A DNA stretch of 64,000 bases, taken from assembly GCF_002075795.1 (NCBI RefSeq), contig NZ_CP020472.1, positions 1,099,001-1,163,000 of the forward strand, given 5' to 3'. Source of the DNA: Shewanella japonica (GTDB taxonomy: Bacteria; Pseudomonadota; Gammaproteobacteria; Enterobacterales; Shewanellaceae). The translations under genes and the position numbers were made by a program. This document shows, piece after piece, positions 52,988 to 62,962 of this stretch (position 1 is its first letter; every line of letters starts with the position of its first letter). The notes below the pieces were generated by a model. The model had not been told where the DNA came from. It did no database searches and saw only the letters and a program-made list of their open reading frames with translations.

Positions 52988-54511
52988 GTGCATGACACTC
53001 AAAGCTATTCTAATACCCTACACAGTTACGGATGGCTCAATAAAATGCTAATTTTCCTCCTTTGTATTGCGTTATTGATCCTCGCTTACAAGTTTTACAG
53101 CCCTTTTGTAGAACGCCAAGCAGGCATTAATCCCAACGCAAAAACCCCACAACAACGTTTTGAAGATGGTGTCGACTATGTTGAAGTTCACCCTGTTAAA
53201 GCGTACTTAATTCAATTCTTGAACGTTGCAGGTGTTGGTCCAATCTTTGGTCCCATCTTAGGTGCCTTATATGGCCCAATTGCACTTGTTTGGATTGTAC
53301 TGGGTAATATCATTGGTGGGGCGGTTCATGACTACTTCTCTGGTGTATTAAGTATCAAAGAAGATGGTAAGAGTTTACCTGAAATTGCTGGACATTATTT
53401 TAATGTTTACTTTAAAGGTGTCATGCTGATATTCACGGCAATGTTATTGTTCTTCGTGGGTGTCGTATTTATTATGAGCCCAGCAGGATTATTAAGTAAC
53501 CTTGACTATTTTGAAGGCACTATTTTAGCCAATAACGTCTTTTGGGTATTAGTGATTTTAGGTTACTACTTCTTAGCGACCTTACTGCCTATCGATAAAA
53601 TCATTACTAAACTTTACCCGTTATTTGGTTTATTAATGATTGTAATGACGACATCTATTGCGGTGGCGTTATTAATTAGTGCTCCTCAGTTACCTGAAAT
53701 GGCCGATATTTTCGCTTACTTTGACCATAGCCATTACAACAATGATTTATTAGAGCCAAACCCAGATGGGCTACCTGTATGGCCATTGCTGTTTGTGACC
53801 ATTACTTGTGGTGCAATTAGTGGTTTCCACTCGACTCAAGCCCCTATCATGGCGCGTTGTTTAACCAACGAAAAATACGTGCGCCCAGTTTACTACGGTG
53901 CAATGATGTCAGAAGGCATTGTTGCTTGTGTATGGGCAACTGCTGGTATTGCGGCATTCCCTGGTGGTTATGCAGAGCTTAAGAGTATTCTTGATGCTGG
54001 TGGTCCTGGACTTGTTGTTAATCAAGTTGCAACCAGCTACTTAGGTGTTGCGGGTGGTATTATGGCAATTATTGCTGTTGCTATTTTCCCTATCACGTCT
54101 GGTGATACAGCATTCCGTTCATTACGATTAACCATTATTGATGCATTTAAAATTCCGCAAAGTATACGTAACCGTTTACTTGTGGCATTGCCAATTTTAG
54201 TGATTGCTTACTTCATGACTAAGATTGACTTCTCGCTGATCTGGCGTTATTTCGCCTTCTCAAATATGCTGCTTTCTACCAGTGTTTTATGGTTGGCGAC
54301 TAAGTACTTATTTGACCGTGGAACTTTCCACTGGATTGTGAGCTTGCCTGCGATTGTCGGTACTTGTGTCACCGTATCTTATATTATGACTGCGGGTATT
54401 GGTTTTGGTTTACCACAATCATTAAGTCAACCTGTCGGGATTGCCACTGGTATCGTTTGTTTAATTGGGTTAATCATTGCCCATAATAAACGCAAACCTG
54501 TGACTGAATAA
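52988..54511 (+). CDS. cstA: CstA-family transporter
   Basis: A 507-residue polytopic membrane protein beginning at GTG 52988; an ATG at 53044 is also possible and the ribosome site is weak. The family core is present: NVAGVGPIFGPILGALYGPIALVWIVLGNIIGGAVHDYFSG and GFHSTQAPIMARC, then FPITSGDTAFRSLRL. About 12 helices are expected. CstA-type proteins import peptides or pyruvate; this is the shorter form of about 500 residues, lacking the C-terminal extension of E. coli CstA. It is monocistronic with its own terminator. Confidence 0.93.
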   Translation: MHDTQSYSNTLHSYGWLNKMLIFLLCIALLILAYKFYSPFVERQAGINPNAKTPQQRFEDGVDYVEVHPVKAYLIQFLNVAGVGPIFGPILGALYGPIALVWIVLGNIIGGAVHDYFSGVLSIKEDGKSLPEIAGHYFNVYFKGVMLIFTAMLLFFVGVVFIMSPAGLLSNLDYFEGTILANNVFWVLVILGYYFLATLLPIDKIITKLYPLFGLLMIVMTTSIAVALLISAPQLPEMADIFAYFDHSHYNNDLLEPNPDGLPVWPLLFVTITCGAISGFHSTQAPIMARCLTNEKYVRPVYYGAMMSEGIVACVWATAGIAAFPGGYAELKSILDAGGPGLVVNQVATSYLGVAGGIMAIIAVAIFPITSGDTAFRSLRLTIIDAFKIPQSIRNRLLVALPILVIAYFMTKIDFSLIWRYFAFSNMLLSTSVLWLATKYLFDRGTFHWIVSLPAIVGTCVTVSYIMTAGIGFGLPQSLSQPVGIATGIVCLIGLIIAHNKRKPVTE

Positions 54512-54531
54512 CCTCGGTAAGAAAAACAAAA

Positions 54532-54556
54532 AGGACTGCAATTGCAGTCCTTTTTT
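54532..54556. terminator. Bidirectional terminator after cstA
   Basis: The perfect palindrome AGGACTGCAATTGCAGTCCT is flanked by A and T tracts between convergent genes. Confidence 0.9.
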
Positions 54557-54581
54557 GTATTTGTTCGCACTAGAAGTCATT

Positions 54582-55058
54582 TTACGTTTTATTGCTGATG
54601 AACGCTTTGAGACGTTCGCTCATATCAGAAAATATGCTAAATAATCTGACGAATCCGTAATAAAGGTATCTAAGCTGAAAGTCTCCCAAATAATACAAAA
54701 ACACGTCATCAGCTTGTTTTCGAGTAATCGGAATCTCATGCCGGTACTGGCACAAAACGTCATGAACCATCGAAGCGTAATAGGTGATAGGTTTACCTGT
54801 ATTAACCAGTTTTCGACCATCTGGTACACCCAGTAAGCATAAATCAAAGCAATTCACTTTTGGTGTGCAACCATCCCAAGCATAACCCTTTTCACGGCTT
54901 CCCTTTACAGTGATATCGCCAGCGGTATTGATCTCTAAAAACGTATCTTCTTGGCTGAATGCTTGCTTAATTGTGGTTGCGTGGAATACCACATCTTCAT
55001 GGACCACAAATTTATAAATGCCTTTTCTTTTTTTAGCGGGGCTGGCTGTAAGACTCAT
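54582..55058 (-). CDS. DUF1353-family protein
   Basis: A 158-residue protein with a strong ribosome site (GGAGGAGAGG) before ATG 55058. It has no signal peptide. The segments GYAWDGCTPKVNCFDL and YYASMVHDVLCQYRHEIPITRKQADDVFLYYLG match DUF1353, known from phage and bacterial genomes. The conserved His-Asp pair may be catalytic, but no activity is assigned. It stands alone with no phage genes nearby. Confidence 0.85.
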   Translation of the reverse strand: MSLTASPAKKRKGIYKFVVHEDVVFHATTIKQAFSQEDTFLEINTAGDITVKGSREKGYAWDGCTPKVNCFDLCLLGVPDGRKLVNTGKPITYYASMVHDVLCQYRHEIPITRKQADDVFLYYLGDFQLRYLYYGFVRLFSIFSDMSERLKAFISNKT

Positions 55059-55266
55059 GGTTCCTCTCCTCCTTGAAGATGGATTTATGGTGCATCGTTG
55101 TTGTGCTAGTGATTAATCTAGCAGACTTGGTCAGTAAAAAAATCAGTAGAGAGGATGTTTTAAAGCGCTAGTGAAGTGTTAAAGCAAGTTACCACAGCCT
55201 CAAGTAAGGCTGTGGGACGATAAAGTGAGTTTAGGTTGTTGTGCAGGCATTACTAAATAAATTGGC

Positions 55267-57195
55267 TTAGGCCGCTTCTGTAGGTGATTTAGGAGTACAA
55301 ACTCCAGTTCCTGTGAGCGCAATATGATTTAAATTATTGCGAATCACCTTGGAGCCGACATTGTAAGAGGATTCAGGTCGGCTAATTAAAAATCCTTGCA
55401 CGCAATGAATACCTAGATTTTTAACTAGTTCAAATTGCGATGCGACCTCGACACCTTCTGCAACTATTTTTAAATCTAATTGCTTGCCTAAGTCACTAAT
55501 GGAATTAAGAATTTTTTCATATTTTGGGTTGATAGTCGCTTGATCGATAAATAGTTTATCAATCTTAATAATATCTACGGGGAGATTACCTAACGCAGAT
55601 AATGAGCTAAAGCCGGTACCGAAGTCATCAATGGCTATCTGCACGCCTTGTTGGCGAAGGCGCTCTAAATCATCAATGATTTTTTCTGAAGCATGGATCA
55701 AGCAAGACTCAGTGATTTCCAATAGAAGAGCGGTTGGAGGTAAGCCTGTTTTCGCTAACGTGTCCGTCACCCACTCGTAAACGGGTAAATGTTTTAATTG
55801 AATCCCAGAAATGTTGACAGACATTTTGACTTTATTCATGCCTGCATTATGCCACGCGGACATTTGGCGGCAGGCTTCAAACAAGATCCAATTACCTAAC
55901 TCAATAATGAGGTTAGAGTCTTCAGCGATAGGAATGAATTCGGCAGGTGAGATCGGGCCTTCAACAGGATGATTCCAACGAGCTAGTGACTCGAAGTAAT
56001 CAATGCTGAAATCATCCACATTCACAATCGGTTGGAACGACAAAGTAAAACTTTGACTGGCAATAGCAAGGCGCAGCTCTTCAATCAAGTAATGGTAACG
56101 TCTAATTTTATTACCCATTTCTGGCGAGTAAACTCTAAAAATACCTCGGCCATCCGTTTTAGCACGGTACATGGCAACATCAGCCATTTGTAATAGGGTG
56201 TTAGGGCTAGAAGCACTATCAGGGTATGTGGCAATACCAATACTGGCGCCAATTTTAATCACCTTATTACCGAGTACAAAGTCACGTTCAATCTCATGTA
56301 GTACATTTTGGGCAACATCAATGGCACGATTTTCATCTTCAAAGTCTTCGATAAAAATGGAAAACTCATCACCGCCAAGTCGTGATAAATTGAGCTCGAG
56401 TTTTACGGTTTCGCTAATTTGACTTAAGCCTTGATTGCGAACAACCGTGGCTAAACGCTGAGCGACCTGAATTAAGATTTCATCACCAAAGCTGTGACCA
56501 AAAGAGTCATTAACCTGTTTAAAACCATCAAGATCGATAAATAGTAGGGCTTGTTTCTTCTGCTTTTTTTCTGCCAGTGCTAATTGCTTCTCAAGGTGTT
56601 CTAGATAGGCGTGACGGTCTATTAGCCCTGTTAATTTATCTTGGTATATTCCTAATAAATTCTGAGTGGTTTGCTGTTTAACGTGCTTGTTTAATTCATT
56701 AAGAGCCACACTGATATGCGAGAGGGTATTTTGTCCGTCATTTTCAGGCGGAGCGATATTATAACTTTTGAGTAATTTATTGGTTTCGTTGTTAATAAAA
56801 CTCAATGATGCACTGTTTTTACGATCGGAACGTGATTTTATATAAAAGGGAATCAAATAAGCTAAAAAAGCCAATAGCAATAATGGAATATTGCTGAACA
56901 TCATCATCTCACTCAGTACATCTTTAATTTTGACGACTTCTAGTACATCTGATTTTTTAGATAATACGGCGTAGTAATACTGGCCTGATTGAACCAAATT
57001 GTTATCAATAAATAATAATTTTTGCCAATGAGTGGGTAGGTTACTGGCTTCACTCAATGTGATTTGAGTAATTTTATGATGGAAAATATTACTATGAATA
57101 CCTTGCAATCCATGATTAAAACTTAGCACCAATAATACGTACAGCATGCAAATAAAGCTGACGATGGTAAAGGTAAACTTAGATAATTTAGTCAT
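55267..57195 (-). CDS. Membrane GGDEF/EAL protein with altered EAL motif
   Basis: The 642-residue protein is started at ATG 57195; a TTG lies at 57201. Two membrane helices (about 10-27 and 102-119) enclose a periplasmic loop of about 75 residues. GGDEF is intact (274-278) but the upstream RxxD inhibitory site is missing. The EAL motif reads ESL (402-404), with Glu402 and the following arginine retained; the DDFGTG and SVNISG motifs are intact. It may be active both ways or mainly a cyclase. The gene stands alone. Confidence 0.92.
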   Translation of the reverse strand: MTKLSKFTFTIVSFICMLYVLLVLSFNHGLQGIHSNIFHHKITQITLSEASNLPTHWQKLLFIDNNLVQSGQYYYAVLSKKSDVLEVVKIKDVLSEMMMFSNIPLLLLAFLAYLIPFYIKSRSDRKNSASLSFINNETNKLLKSYNIAPPENDGQNTLSHISVALNELNKHVKQQTTQNLLGIYQDKLTGLIDRHAYLEHLEKQLALAEKKQKKQALLFIDLDGFKQVNDSFGHSFGDEILIQVAQRLATVVRNQGLSQISETVKLELNLSRLGGDEFSIFIEDFEDENRAIDVAQNVLHEIERDFVLGNKVIKIGASIGIATYPDSASSPNTLLQMADVAMYRAKTDGRGIFRVYSPEMGNKIRRYHYLIEELRLAIASQSFTLSFQPIVNVDDFSIDYFESLARWNHPVEGPISPAEFIPIAEDSNLIIELGNWILFEACRQMSAWHNAGMNKVKMSVNISGIQLKHLPVYEWVTDTLAKTGLPPTALLLEITESCLIHASEKIIDDLERLRQQGVQIAIDDFGTGFSSLSALGNLPVDIIKIDKLFIDQATINPKYEKILNSISDLGKQLDLKIVAEGVEVASQFELVKNLGIHCVQGFLISRPESSYNVGSKVIRNNLNHIALTGTGVCTPKSPTEAA

Positions 57196-57742
57196 AAACA
57201 AATTTCATATTCTTGATGGATTGCATTGCCATGTAAGTGACATGTTGCGCAAAGTTAATTGCGTTATTATATAGTTTAAGCATTGTGAGTACAATTGTTT
57301 GTGACATGTTAAGCGACTAAAAGCCTAATAAAATTAGTTATTTATCTTGTTTTTACTTGTGAGTGGGCTTTAGCAGGGGAGCTAATTGTAAAAACGTGAA
57401 GAGCGGTGTTTAGCATGCAATATTTGCAAGTTTGTTTCGAGGTAAAGAAACATTAAGCTTTTATCGACTGCGTAAAAATTACCTTGAGAAAGAATTGATA
57501 AAAATCGATTCTGATAATTGGTTTTTAACGCTTAGTATTGGTTTTTATTATAAAAATTGATTAAAAAACATTCTTTGATTTCGGTCAGTTTAATTATTTC
57601 TCTTGCCTCTGTATGTTATGTAAATTACATATTTGTTGTTTTTGTGGTGTTAGGTAACGATTTTTTAAATTGATGAGGCATAAAAGTCGACTGAGTAGCG
57701 TTTTTATTTTTGGGTTCGTGATTAAATCTTTGGTACTTATCT
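57196..57742. other. Regulatory region upstream of regBA
   Basis: About 550 AT-rich bases. The palindrome TATGTAA-A-TTACATA (57617-57631) lies about 110 bases upstream of regB and may be an operator. A minus-strand frame at 57625-57900 is a shadow of regB and this region. Confidence 0.45.
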
Positions 57743-59020
57743 ATGCTATTCAAAGGTATCGAAGTATTCATGTTTGAAAAAACAAGTGGCTTTGAAAGGA
57801 ACAAAGAGCAACTCGCACTACTTAGACTCATTAATTGGTTATTGAAATTAGGGCTGATTTTTTTCGGCACAGAGTTATTCGATTTAACTTGGCCGCCCAA
57901 AGAGTTGAGCTATGTACTTTTAGCCGAGTTCATTTATGTCGTTGCCTGCTTCCGATATCGATTCCAATGTATTAATACACCTTCCATTTTATTTAGTACC
58001 TTACTGTTAGATACATTGTTCTGGGCTATCTGGCTGTTTTATACAGGTGGTGCCACGAATGCGTTTGTATCATTATTGCTATTACCCATTGCTATAGGTG
58101 CTGTCACTCTTTCTCGCTGGGCCCCGTGGGTACTGACGTTCCTCTCTACTGGGTTATATACCTTGATGATGTTTACTATGCCTGAAAACCGTATCCGTCA
58201 TCATGGTATGGACATGAGTTCACATTACCTTGGAATGTGGTTTAATTTTGTTATTTCAGCCTTGGTGCTCACAATTACTGTCGGTTTTATCGCTAAGCGA
58301 GTCAGGCAAAAAAATGCCCAGCTCAGCTACTTGCGAGAGGCGCAGCTTAGACAAGAAAAGTTGCTTGCACTCGGTACTGCCTCTGCCCAAATAGCACATC
58401 AAGTGGCTACGCCTCTGGCTACGTTACGCTTACTTGTTGATGAATTAGCTGAAGAAGGTGTCGCAACTGATATCGAACCTGATATGCAACAAGCCTTACT
58501 TCGATGTGAGGCGACATTGGCTGATTTGCGTCATGCAACAGAATCGATAAGAGAGCAAAAACGTGTTGCCACACCTATTCATCATTTTGTTGAAGATTTA
58601 CGCGATAGAGTGCAATTACTGATGCCAGAAACGCAATTGGTGATTGAGCAAAGTGAATTGCTCCATTCAGCCACAATCAATACTGATGCCAGTGTACTGC
58701 CTGCTTTTTTAGCCTTAATCGACAACGCAGCTCGTGCGAGTGTTGAAAATATCAATCTTGCTAAAGTGATGCTGACTGTTGTGAGCTCTTCTCCACAAGA
58801 GGTGTGCGTTAATATTCGCGACTTTGGCAAAGGAATGGGGGCACAGCAGTTGGCTGAACTAGGACAGAATGTCGTAAGCGATCCAAAAGGAATGGGAATA
58901 GGGGTGTTATTGAGCCATGCCAGTTTTGAGCGTTTGGGCGGTCAGTTTAGTTTGTGTCAGCATCAAGAGGGCGGAACGATTGCATCAGTGACCTTGCCTG
59001 TGACCAATAATAATTTATAA
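57743..59020 (+). CDS. regB: Redox-sensing histidine kinase, RegB/PrrB/ActS type
   Basis: A 425-residue membrane kinase; ATG 57743 or 57770 is the start. Six helices cover about residues 35-185. The quinone-site motif GGATNAF (102-108) follows the family pattern GGxxNPF with Ala for Pro. The H-box is AQIAHQVATPLATL (His219). Cys255 in LLRCEATL is at the position of the redox-active cysteine of RegB. The ATPase domain has the N-box (LIDNAARAS), DFGKGMG and GMGIGVLLSH. It is followed by its response regulator; the pair should switch genes between aerobic and anaerobic metabolism. Confidence 0.93.
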   Translation: MLFKGIEVFMFEKTSGFERNKEQLALLRLINWLLKLGLIFFGTELFDLTWPPKELSYVLLAEFIYVVACFRYRFQCINTPSILFSTLLLDTLFWAIWLFYTGGATNAFVSLLLLPIAIGAVTLSRWAPWVLTFLSTGLYTLMMFTMPENRIRHHGMDMSSHYLGMWFNFVISALVLTITVGFIAKRVRQKNAQLSYLREAQLRQEKLLALGTASAQIAHQVATPLATLRLLVDELAEEGVATDIEPDMQQALLRCEATLADLRHATESIREQKRVATPIHHFVEDLRDRVQLLMPETQLVIEQSELLHSATINTDASVLPAFLALIDNAARASVENINLAKVMLTVVSSSPQEVCVNIRDFGKGMGAQQLAELGQNVVSDPKGMGIGVLLSHASFERLGGQFSLCQHQEGGTIASVTLPVTNNNL

Positions 59021-59033
59021 GGTGGTGTGCAGT

Positions 59034-59576
59034 ATGAACAAATTACTGATTATTGAAGATGACCAAGCATTATCATCAACTTTGGCAAGGCGATTAACTA
59101 AACAGGGATTTGAATGCGTTCAATGTCATGATGCAAGTAATGGGTTACTCATGGCGAGGCAGTTTATGCCGAGCCATATTTTACTTGATATGAAAATTGC
59201 TGATCACAATGGCTTAACCCTGATTAAACCGTTACGTCAGTACTTGCCAAAGGTCAAAATGGTACTTCTTACTGGATATGCCAGTATTGCCACAGCGGTT
59301 GAGGCAATAAGGTTAGGGGCGGATAATTACTTAGCTAAACCCGTAGATACGCAAACCTTGCTAAATGCGCTTGCAGCAGAAGTCGAACCAGAGGTTCAAG
59401 CTGAATTTACAGATCAACCATTAAGTCCGAAGCGATTAGAGTGGGAGCATATTCAGCAAGTGCTGGCGAATAATAATGGTAATGTGTCAGAAACTGCCAG
59501 AGTATTGGGGATGCATCGCCGTACATTGCAGCGTAAGTTACTTAAAAAGCCGGTAGCGGATAATCGATGTGCCTAA
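59034..59576 (+). CDS. regA: Response regulator, RegA/PrrA/ActR type
   Basis: The 180-residue protein is started at ATG 59034; GTG codons at 59022 and 59025 overlap the GGTGG ribosome site. The receiver domain has IIEDDQ, phospho-acceptor Asp52 in LLDMKIAD, Thr79 and Lys101 in YLAKPV. The C-terminal Fis-like helix-turn-helix is NVSETARVLGMHRRTLQRKLLKKPV, nearly invariant in RegA/PrrA. It lies 13 bases after regB and is activated by it. Targets in related bacteria include respiratory, nitrogen and hydrogen genes. Confidence 0.95.
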   Translation: MNKLLIIEDDQALSSTLARRLTKQGFECVQCHDASNGLLMARQFMPSHILLDMKIADHNGLTLIKPLRQYLPKVKMVLLTGYASIATAVEAIRLGADNYLAKPVDTQTLLNALAAEVEPEVQAEFTDQPLSPKRLEWEHIQQVLANNNGNVSETARVLGMHRRTLQRKLLKKPVADNRCA

Positions 59577-59604
59577 TACGATTCTCCTTGTATTGTTTAT
59601 TTAG

Positions 59605-60519
59605 TTAGTGGTTAATTTGGAAGTTATTGTGTAAGATTTGCTGGTTCATATAGTCCTTAATCAGCACCATAGCACGTTCATAAACTGGGCCTAATGGATG
59701 GCGGCGACTAGACAAGCAATCGACAGTGTTTATCCAGCCGTTGGGTTCGTAATCAATATCGAGTTTGATAAGCCTTCCTTGTTCAATGGCGCTTTGCACC
59801 ATCTCCTCAGGCAATATCGACCAACCAATGCCTTGCTGAGTTAATTCATTAATGATGTTGTGATTGCTGGCATACCAATGTTGCGAGCTAATACCATTGC
59901 TAAACCAAAGCTCTTGCCCTTGAGTAGCACGAAGGACTACCTGACGATGATGGCGAAGGTCTATATCTTTAATGCCGTGCATGTTTGATAACGGATGCTC
60001 AGGCGCCGCCACCGTGATAAAACGTGTATAACCCACCGTAGTAAAGTCAGCTTGATGGTGGATTTTCCCATCCGCGTAAACAATGCCGATATGAGCGCTA
60101 CCTTCTTCAATGAGTTTGCCGATATCTAGTGTCGATTCAGCAATGATTTCAATATTGGTGATAGGAAACTCATCAGCAAGCAATGCCAGTTGCCCCAGCA
60201 GTGCAGGGCTAATTAGACTTTCTTCAATGGCGATGACTAGCTCATGTTCATGTTGCTGCTCAAGCGAGGCAATTTTTTGCTCTAAATGGAGTTGTTGCAG
60301 CATCAATGCCTTTACTACAGGTAAAAGGGCTTCACCTTCAGATGTCAGCTCTGGAATATTTCCACTTCGGTCAAATAAGGTTTGATTGATACTAATTTCT
60401 AAATTGGCGATCGCTTGGCTAATGCCTGATTGAGCTCGGTTGAGTTTTCTTGCAGCAGCTGAAAATGACCCTGTTTCACATACTGTAATAAATATTCTTA
60501 GTTGCTCGAAACTATACAT
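59605..60519 (-). CDS. LysR-family regulator, next to a PACE efflux gene
   Basis: A 304-residue protein with winged helix IFITVCETGSFSAAARKLNRAQSGISQAIANLEI and an effector domain including LVIAIEESLISPALLGQL and IGWSILPEEMVQSAIE. It is divergent from a PACE efflux protein gene across 143 bases, so that gene is its likely target. The adjacent regA gene converges with it and is probably unrelated. Inducer unknown. Confidence 0.92.
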   Translation of the reverse strand: MYSFEQLRIFITVCETGSFSAAARKLNRAQSGISQAIANLEISINQTLFDRSGNIPELTSEGEALLPVVKALMLQQLHLEQKIASLEQQHEHELVIAIEESLISPALLGQLALLADEFPITNIEIIAESTLDIGKLIEEGSAHIGIVYADGKIHHQADFTTVGYTRFITVAAPEHPLSNMHGIKDIDLRHHRQVVLRATQGQELWFSNGISSQHWYASNHNIINELTQQGIGWSILPEEMVQSAIEQGRLIKLDIDYEPNGWINTVDCLSSRRHPLGPVYERAMVLIKDYMNQQILHNNFQINH

Positions 60520-60662
60520 TGTCCGCTCTCAATCTTTATCTCAATCCTGTTAAGGTATCACTATTCGTGATGGCTGTTAACTTTTGTTGATGGATTAAGC
60601 TTGCCATAATCTCGCTTGTTTTCAGCTATAGAGTTGAATCTATAGCATCAGCAGAGGTTAAT

Positions 60663-61103
60663 ATGTCTACGTTAGAGCGTGTGTTTCATGCGGTGTTGTT
60701 TGAGTTTTTGGCCATTATTGGTTCCGTGATTGGATTGATGTTGTTTACTGAACATGAATTGGCTTCCCTTTCAGGAACCATGATAGCTATTGCGACTATC
60801 GCCATGGGCTGGAATTTTGTATTTAATCTTGGATTTGACCGTTTCTTTACTGGAGCTCGTGAAAAGAGAACCGTAAAACAGCGAATAATACAAATTGCCT
60901 TGTTTGAAAGTGGCTTATTAATACTGACCATTCCTGTGATGGCCTATATTTTAGAAATTAGCCTGATAGAGGCTTTTTGGCTAGATATCAGTGTGACCTT
61001 GTTCATCACAGTCTATGCCTATGTTTACAATTATGCTTATGATCATATTCGCGCCAGCATCATCAGTAAACGGCAAACTCATGAGCCCTTAGAGCTATCA
61101 TGA
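60663..61103 (+). CDS. PACE-family multidrug/biocide efflux protein
   Basis: A 146-residue four-helix membrane protein with AGAGG before ATG 60663. It contains two repeated bacterial transmembrane pair domains. The family signatures are RVFHAVLFE near the start, with the conserved Glu, and MGWNFVFNLGFDRFF, with the conserved Asn and Asp. The pair is repeated less exactly in the second half (AFWLDISVTLFITVYAYVYNYAYDHI). PACE proteins export biguanides such as chlorhexidine and natural polyamines. The divergent LysR gene is the likely regulator. Confidence 0.93.
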   Translation: MSTLERVFHAVLFEFLAIIGSVIGLMLFTEHELASLSGTMIAIATIAMGWNFVFNLGFDRFFTGAREKRTVKQRIIQIALFESGLLILTIPVMAYILEISLIEAFWLDISVTLFITVYAYVYNYAYDHIRASIISKRQTHEPLELS

Positions 61104-61160
61104 TATTGCCGCTTACTAAGCGCATGTGCATATTGTCGTTAGTCGTATGCGCTAAAGGTG

Positions 61161-61649
61161 TTACTTTGGCGCATCGGCTTTTTTACTTGCGACCACTTCA
61201 GAAGCCAGCTTAACAATAGGAACTAATGCGGCGATTCCTCCTTCACTAAAGGCTTTAATATCTTTGCCAATGCGCTGCATTCGCTCGACCGTAATGGTGA
61301 CATCTTCAGCAGTGTTCGTGAGTTCTGTTTTGAGGCTGTCAGCAAGTGCATCCCTAATTTCCATAGCAGCGGCATCAGGTTGATGATTTGAATGGGAAAG
61401 AAGCAATAATCCAGGAATAAGTGTAAATGTGCCGTTCAAGGCCACTAACCACCATGCTTTTTGTGCATATATGCCTAGGTCAGCAATGCTTAGATAAATA
61501 GCGACATTTAGTGCTAATACGGTTAAGGCAAAAAAAGACATGGCAATGGCCAGTAAAAAAGCGGCTTTGCGTTGATGTTTAAGCTCAGTTTTTAATAAGC
61601 TTTTTTCAAGGCTATACAGCATTTGAATTTTTTCAAAATCCATCTTCAT
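61161..61649 (-). CDS. Two-helix membrane protein of unknown function
   Basis: The 162-residue protein is started at ATG 61649 with AAGGA upstream; the frame extends to 61679. Two helices are visible (AAFLLAIAMSFFALTVLALNVAIYLSIA and AWWLVALNGTFTLIPGLLLL). The cytoplasmic C-terminal part is a long helix, DALADSLKTELTNTAEDVTITVERMQRIGKDI, likely coiled coil. No family is recognised. It is convergent with the PACE gene. Confidence 0.75.
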   Translation of the reverse strand: MKMDFEKIQMLYSLEKSLLKTELKHQRKAAFLLAIAMSFFALTVLALNVAIYLSIADLGIYAQKAWWLVALNGTFTLIPGLLLLSHSNHQPDAAAMEIRDALADSLKTELTNTAEDVTITVERMQRIGKDIKAFSEGGIAALVPIVKLASEVVASKKADAPK

Positions 61650-61883
61650 GTTGAGTCCTTTTGGAAAATTCTGTTGCAAAAACTAAATAAAAATATTTAG
61701 TGAATTTAATTTGTTATGGCAATCAACTATAGCTGAGTATGGGGGAAATGTAACTTTGCTCGCTGATATGAGTCATTTAACGATAAAACATTCAACGCAT
61801 TACCAGTGTTTGTCATCAAGTTGTATTACTGCCTCAATAACCTTATGCCAAGGTGACAAAAGTAAGTTAATTAGGCATAGAAC

Positions 61884-62903
61884 ATGGGAACGTTTTCGTT
61901 TGAGCATTCTTTTGAAATAGACACTTTGCAGCGGCTGATTGCTAAACACCAAGGGCTATTTCGTCACCAATCATTATTTGATACCCATTATCGAGGAAAG
62001 CCGCTTTCAATTACCGCAATTGAGCTTGGACATCAAGAGTCACCTTGCCCGACAGTGTTGTTTGTTGGTGGTATTCATGGGGTAGAGCGCATTGGCGCCC
62101 AAGTCGTATTGTCATTTTTAGACAGTTTATTGAATCGATTAGCGTGGGATAAGCACTTACAAATCTTGTTAAAGCAAGTGCGGTTAGCTTTTGTACCAGT
62201 GGCTAACCCTGTGGGCTTTTTACAAGGCTCACGCAGTAATGGTAATCATGTTGACTTGATGCGTAATGCTCCCATCGATGCTGAAGAAAAAGTTACCTTC
62301 CTAGTCGGCGGACACCGCATCAGTAGCAAGTTGCCTTGGTATCGTGGTCAAAATGGCATGGAGGCAGAAACTCAAGTATTAGTCGATTATGTGCGCGAGT
62401 TACAGAGCACCAGTACCAGTGTCATCGCGCTAGATGCGCACTCTGGTTTTGGCTTAGCAGATCATATTTGGTTCCCTTATGCTCATACTCGCAAGCCCTT
62501 TGAAGGTATGGGCTATATCTACCATTTAAAGCAATTGTTCGACCGTGGTTATCCGCATCATGGGCATTATAAAATTGCACCGCAAAGTCACTATTATCAA
62601 ACCCACGGTGACATTTGGGATTATCTAGCCAAGGCCAACCCAAGTGACAGACCGTTCATTCCATTGACGTTAGAAATGGGTTCTTGGGCGTGGGTGAAGA
62701 AAAACCCAAAGCAAATTTTTAACTTTTCTGGTTATTTTAATCCGCAGAAACCCCACCGTCACCACAGGATATTGCGCCGTCATGTTGTATTGATGCAATT
62801 TTTGATTGAAGCGGCTTTTTCCCAGACCCTCGAAGGAATCAGCGCCGAGCAATATTTAGGTTTACAAACTGATGCACAAAGGCATTGGTCTAAAAAACGT
62901 TAA
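61884..62903 (+). CDS. M14-family metallocarboxypeptidase-like protein
   Basis: A 339-residue cytoplasmic protein starting at ATG 61884. The zinc site is recognisable: His65 and Glu68 in GGIHGVE, and His186 in ALDAHSG. The catalytic Glu264 lies in TLEMGSW. These are the ligands of the M14/aspartoacylase-like fold, and the spacing fits a M14 peptidase or amidase rather than a classical digestive carboxypeptidase. There is no signal peptide. Substrate unknown, perhaps cell-wall peptides. It is followed 59 bases downstream by an alpha/beta hydrolase gene, possibly in one unit. Confidence 0.87.
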   Translation: MGTFSFEHSFEIDTLQRLIAKHQGLFRHQSLFDTHYRGKPLSITAIELGHQESPCPTVLFVGGIHGVERIGAQVVLSFLDSLLNRLAWDKHLQILLKQVRLAFVPVANPVGFLQGSRSNGNHVDLMRNAPIDAEEKVTFLVGGHRISSKLPWYRGQNGMEAETQVLVDYVRELQSTSTSVIALDAHSGFGLADHIWFPYAHTRKPFEGMGYIYHLKQLFDRGYPHHGHYKIAPQSHYYQTHGDIWDYLAKANPSDRPFIPLTLEMGSWAWVKKNPKQIFNFSGYFNPQKPHRHHRILRRHVVLMQFLIEAAFSQTLEGISAEQYLGLQTDAQRHWSKKR

Positions 62904-62962
62904 GCGATATATTAGTGTCACTATAGTTTGTCGGTAGGTTAAATTTCACACTGAGGTAGTCG

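Noticed and set aside
61711..61920. Plus-strand 69-residue frame before the M14 gene
   Set aside because: Overlaps the M14 start, no homology or ribosome site.
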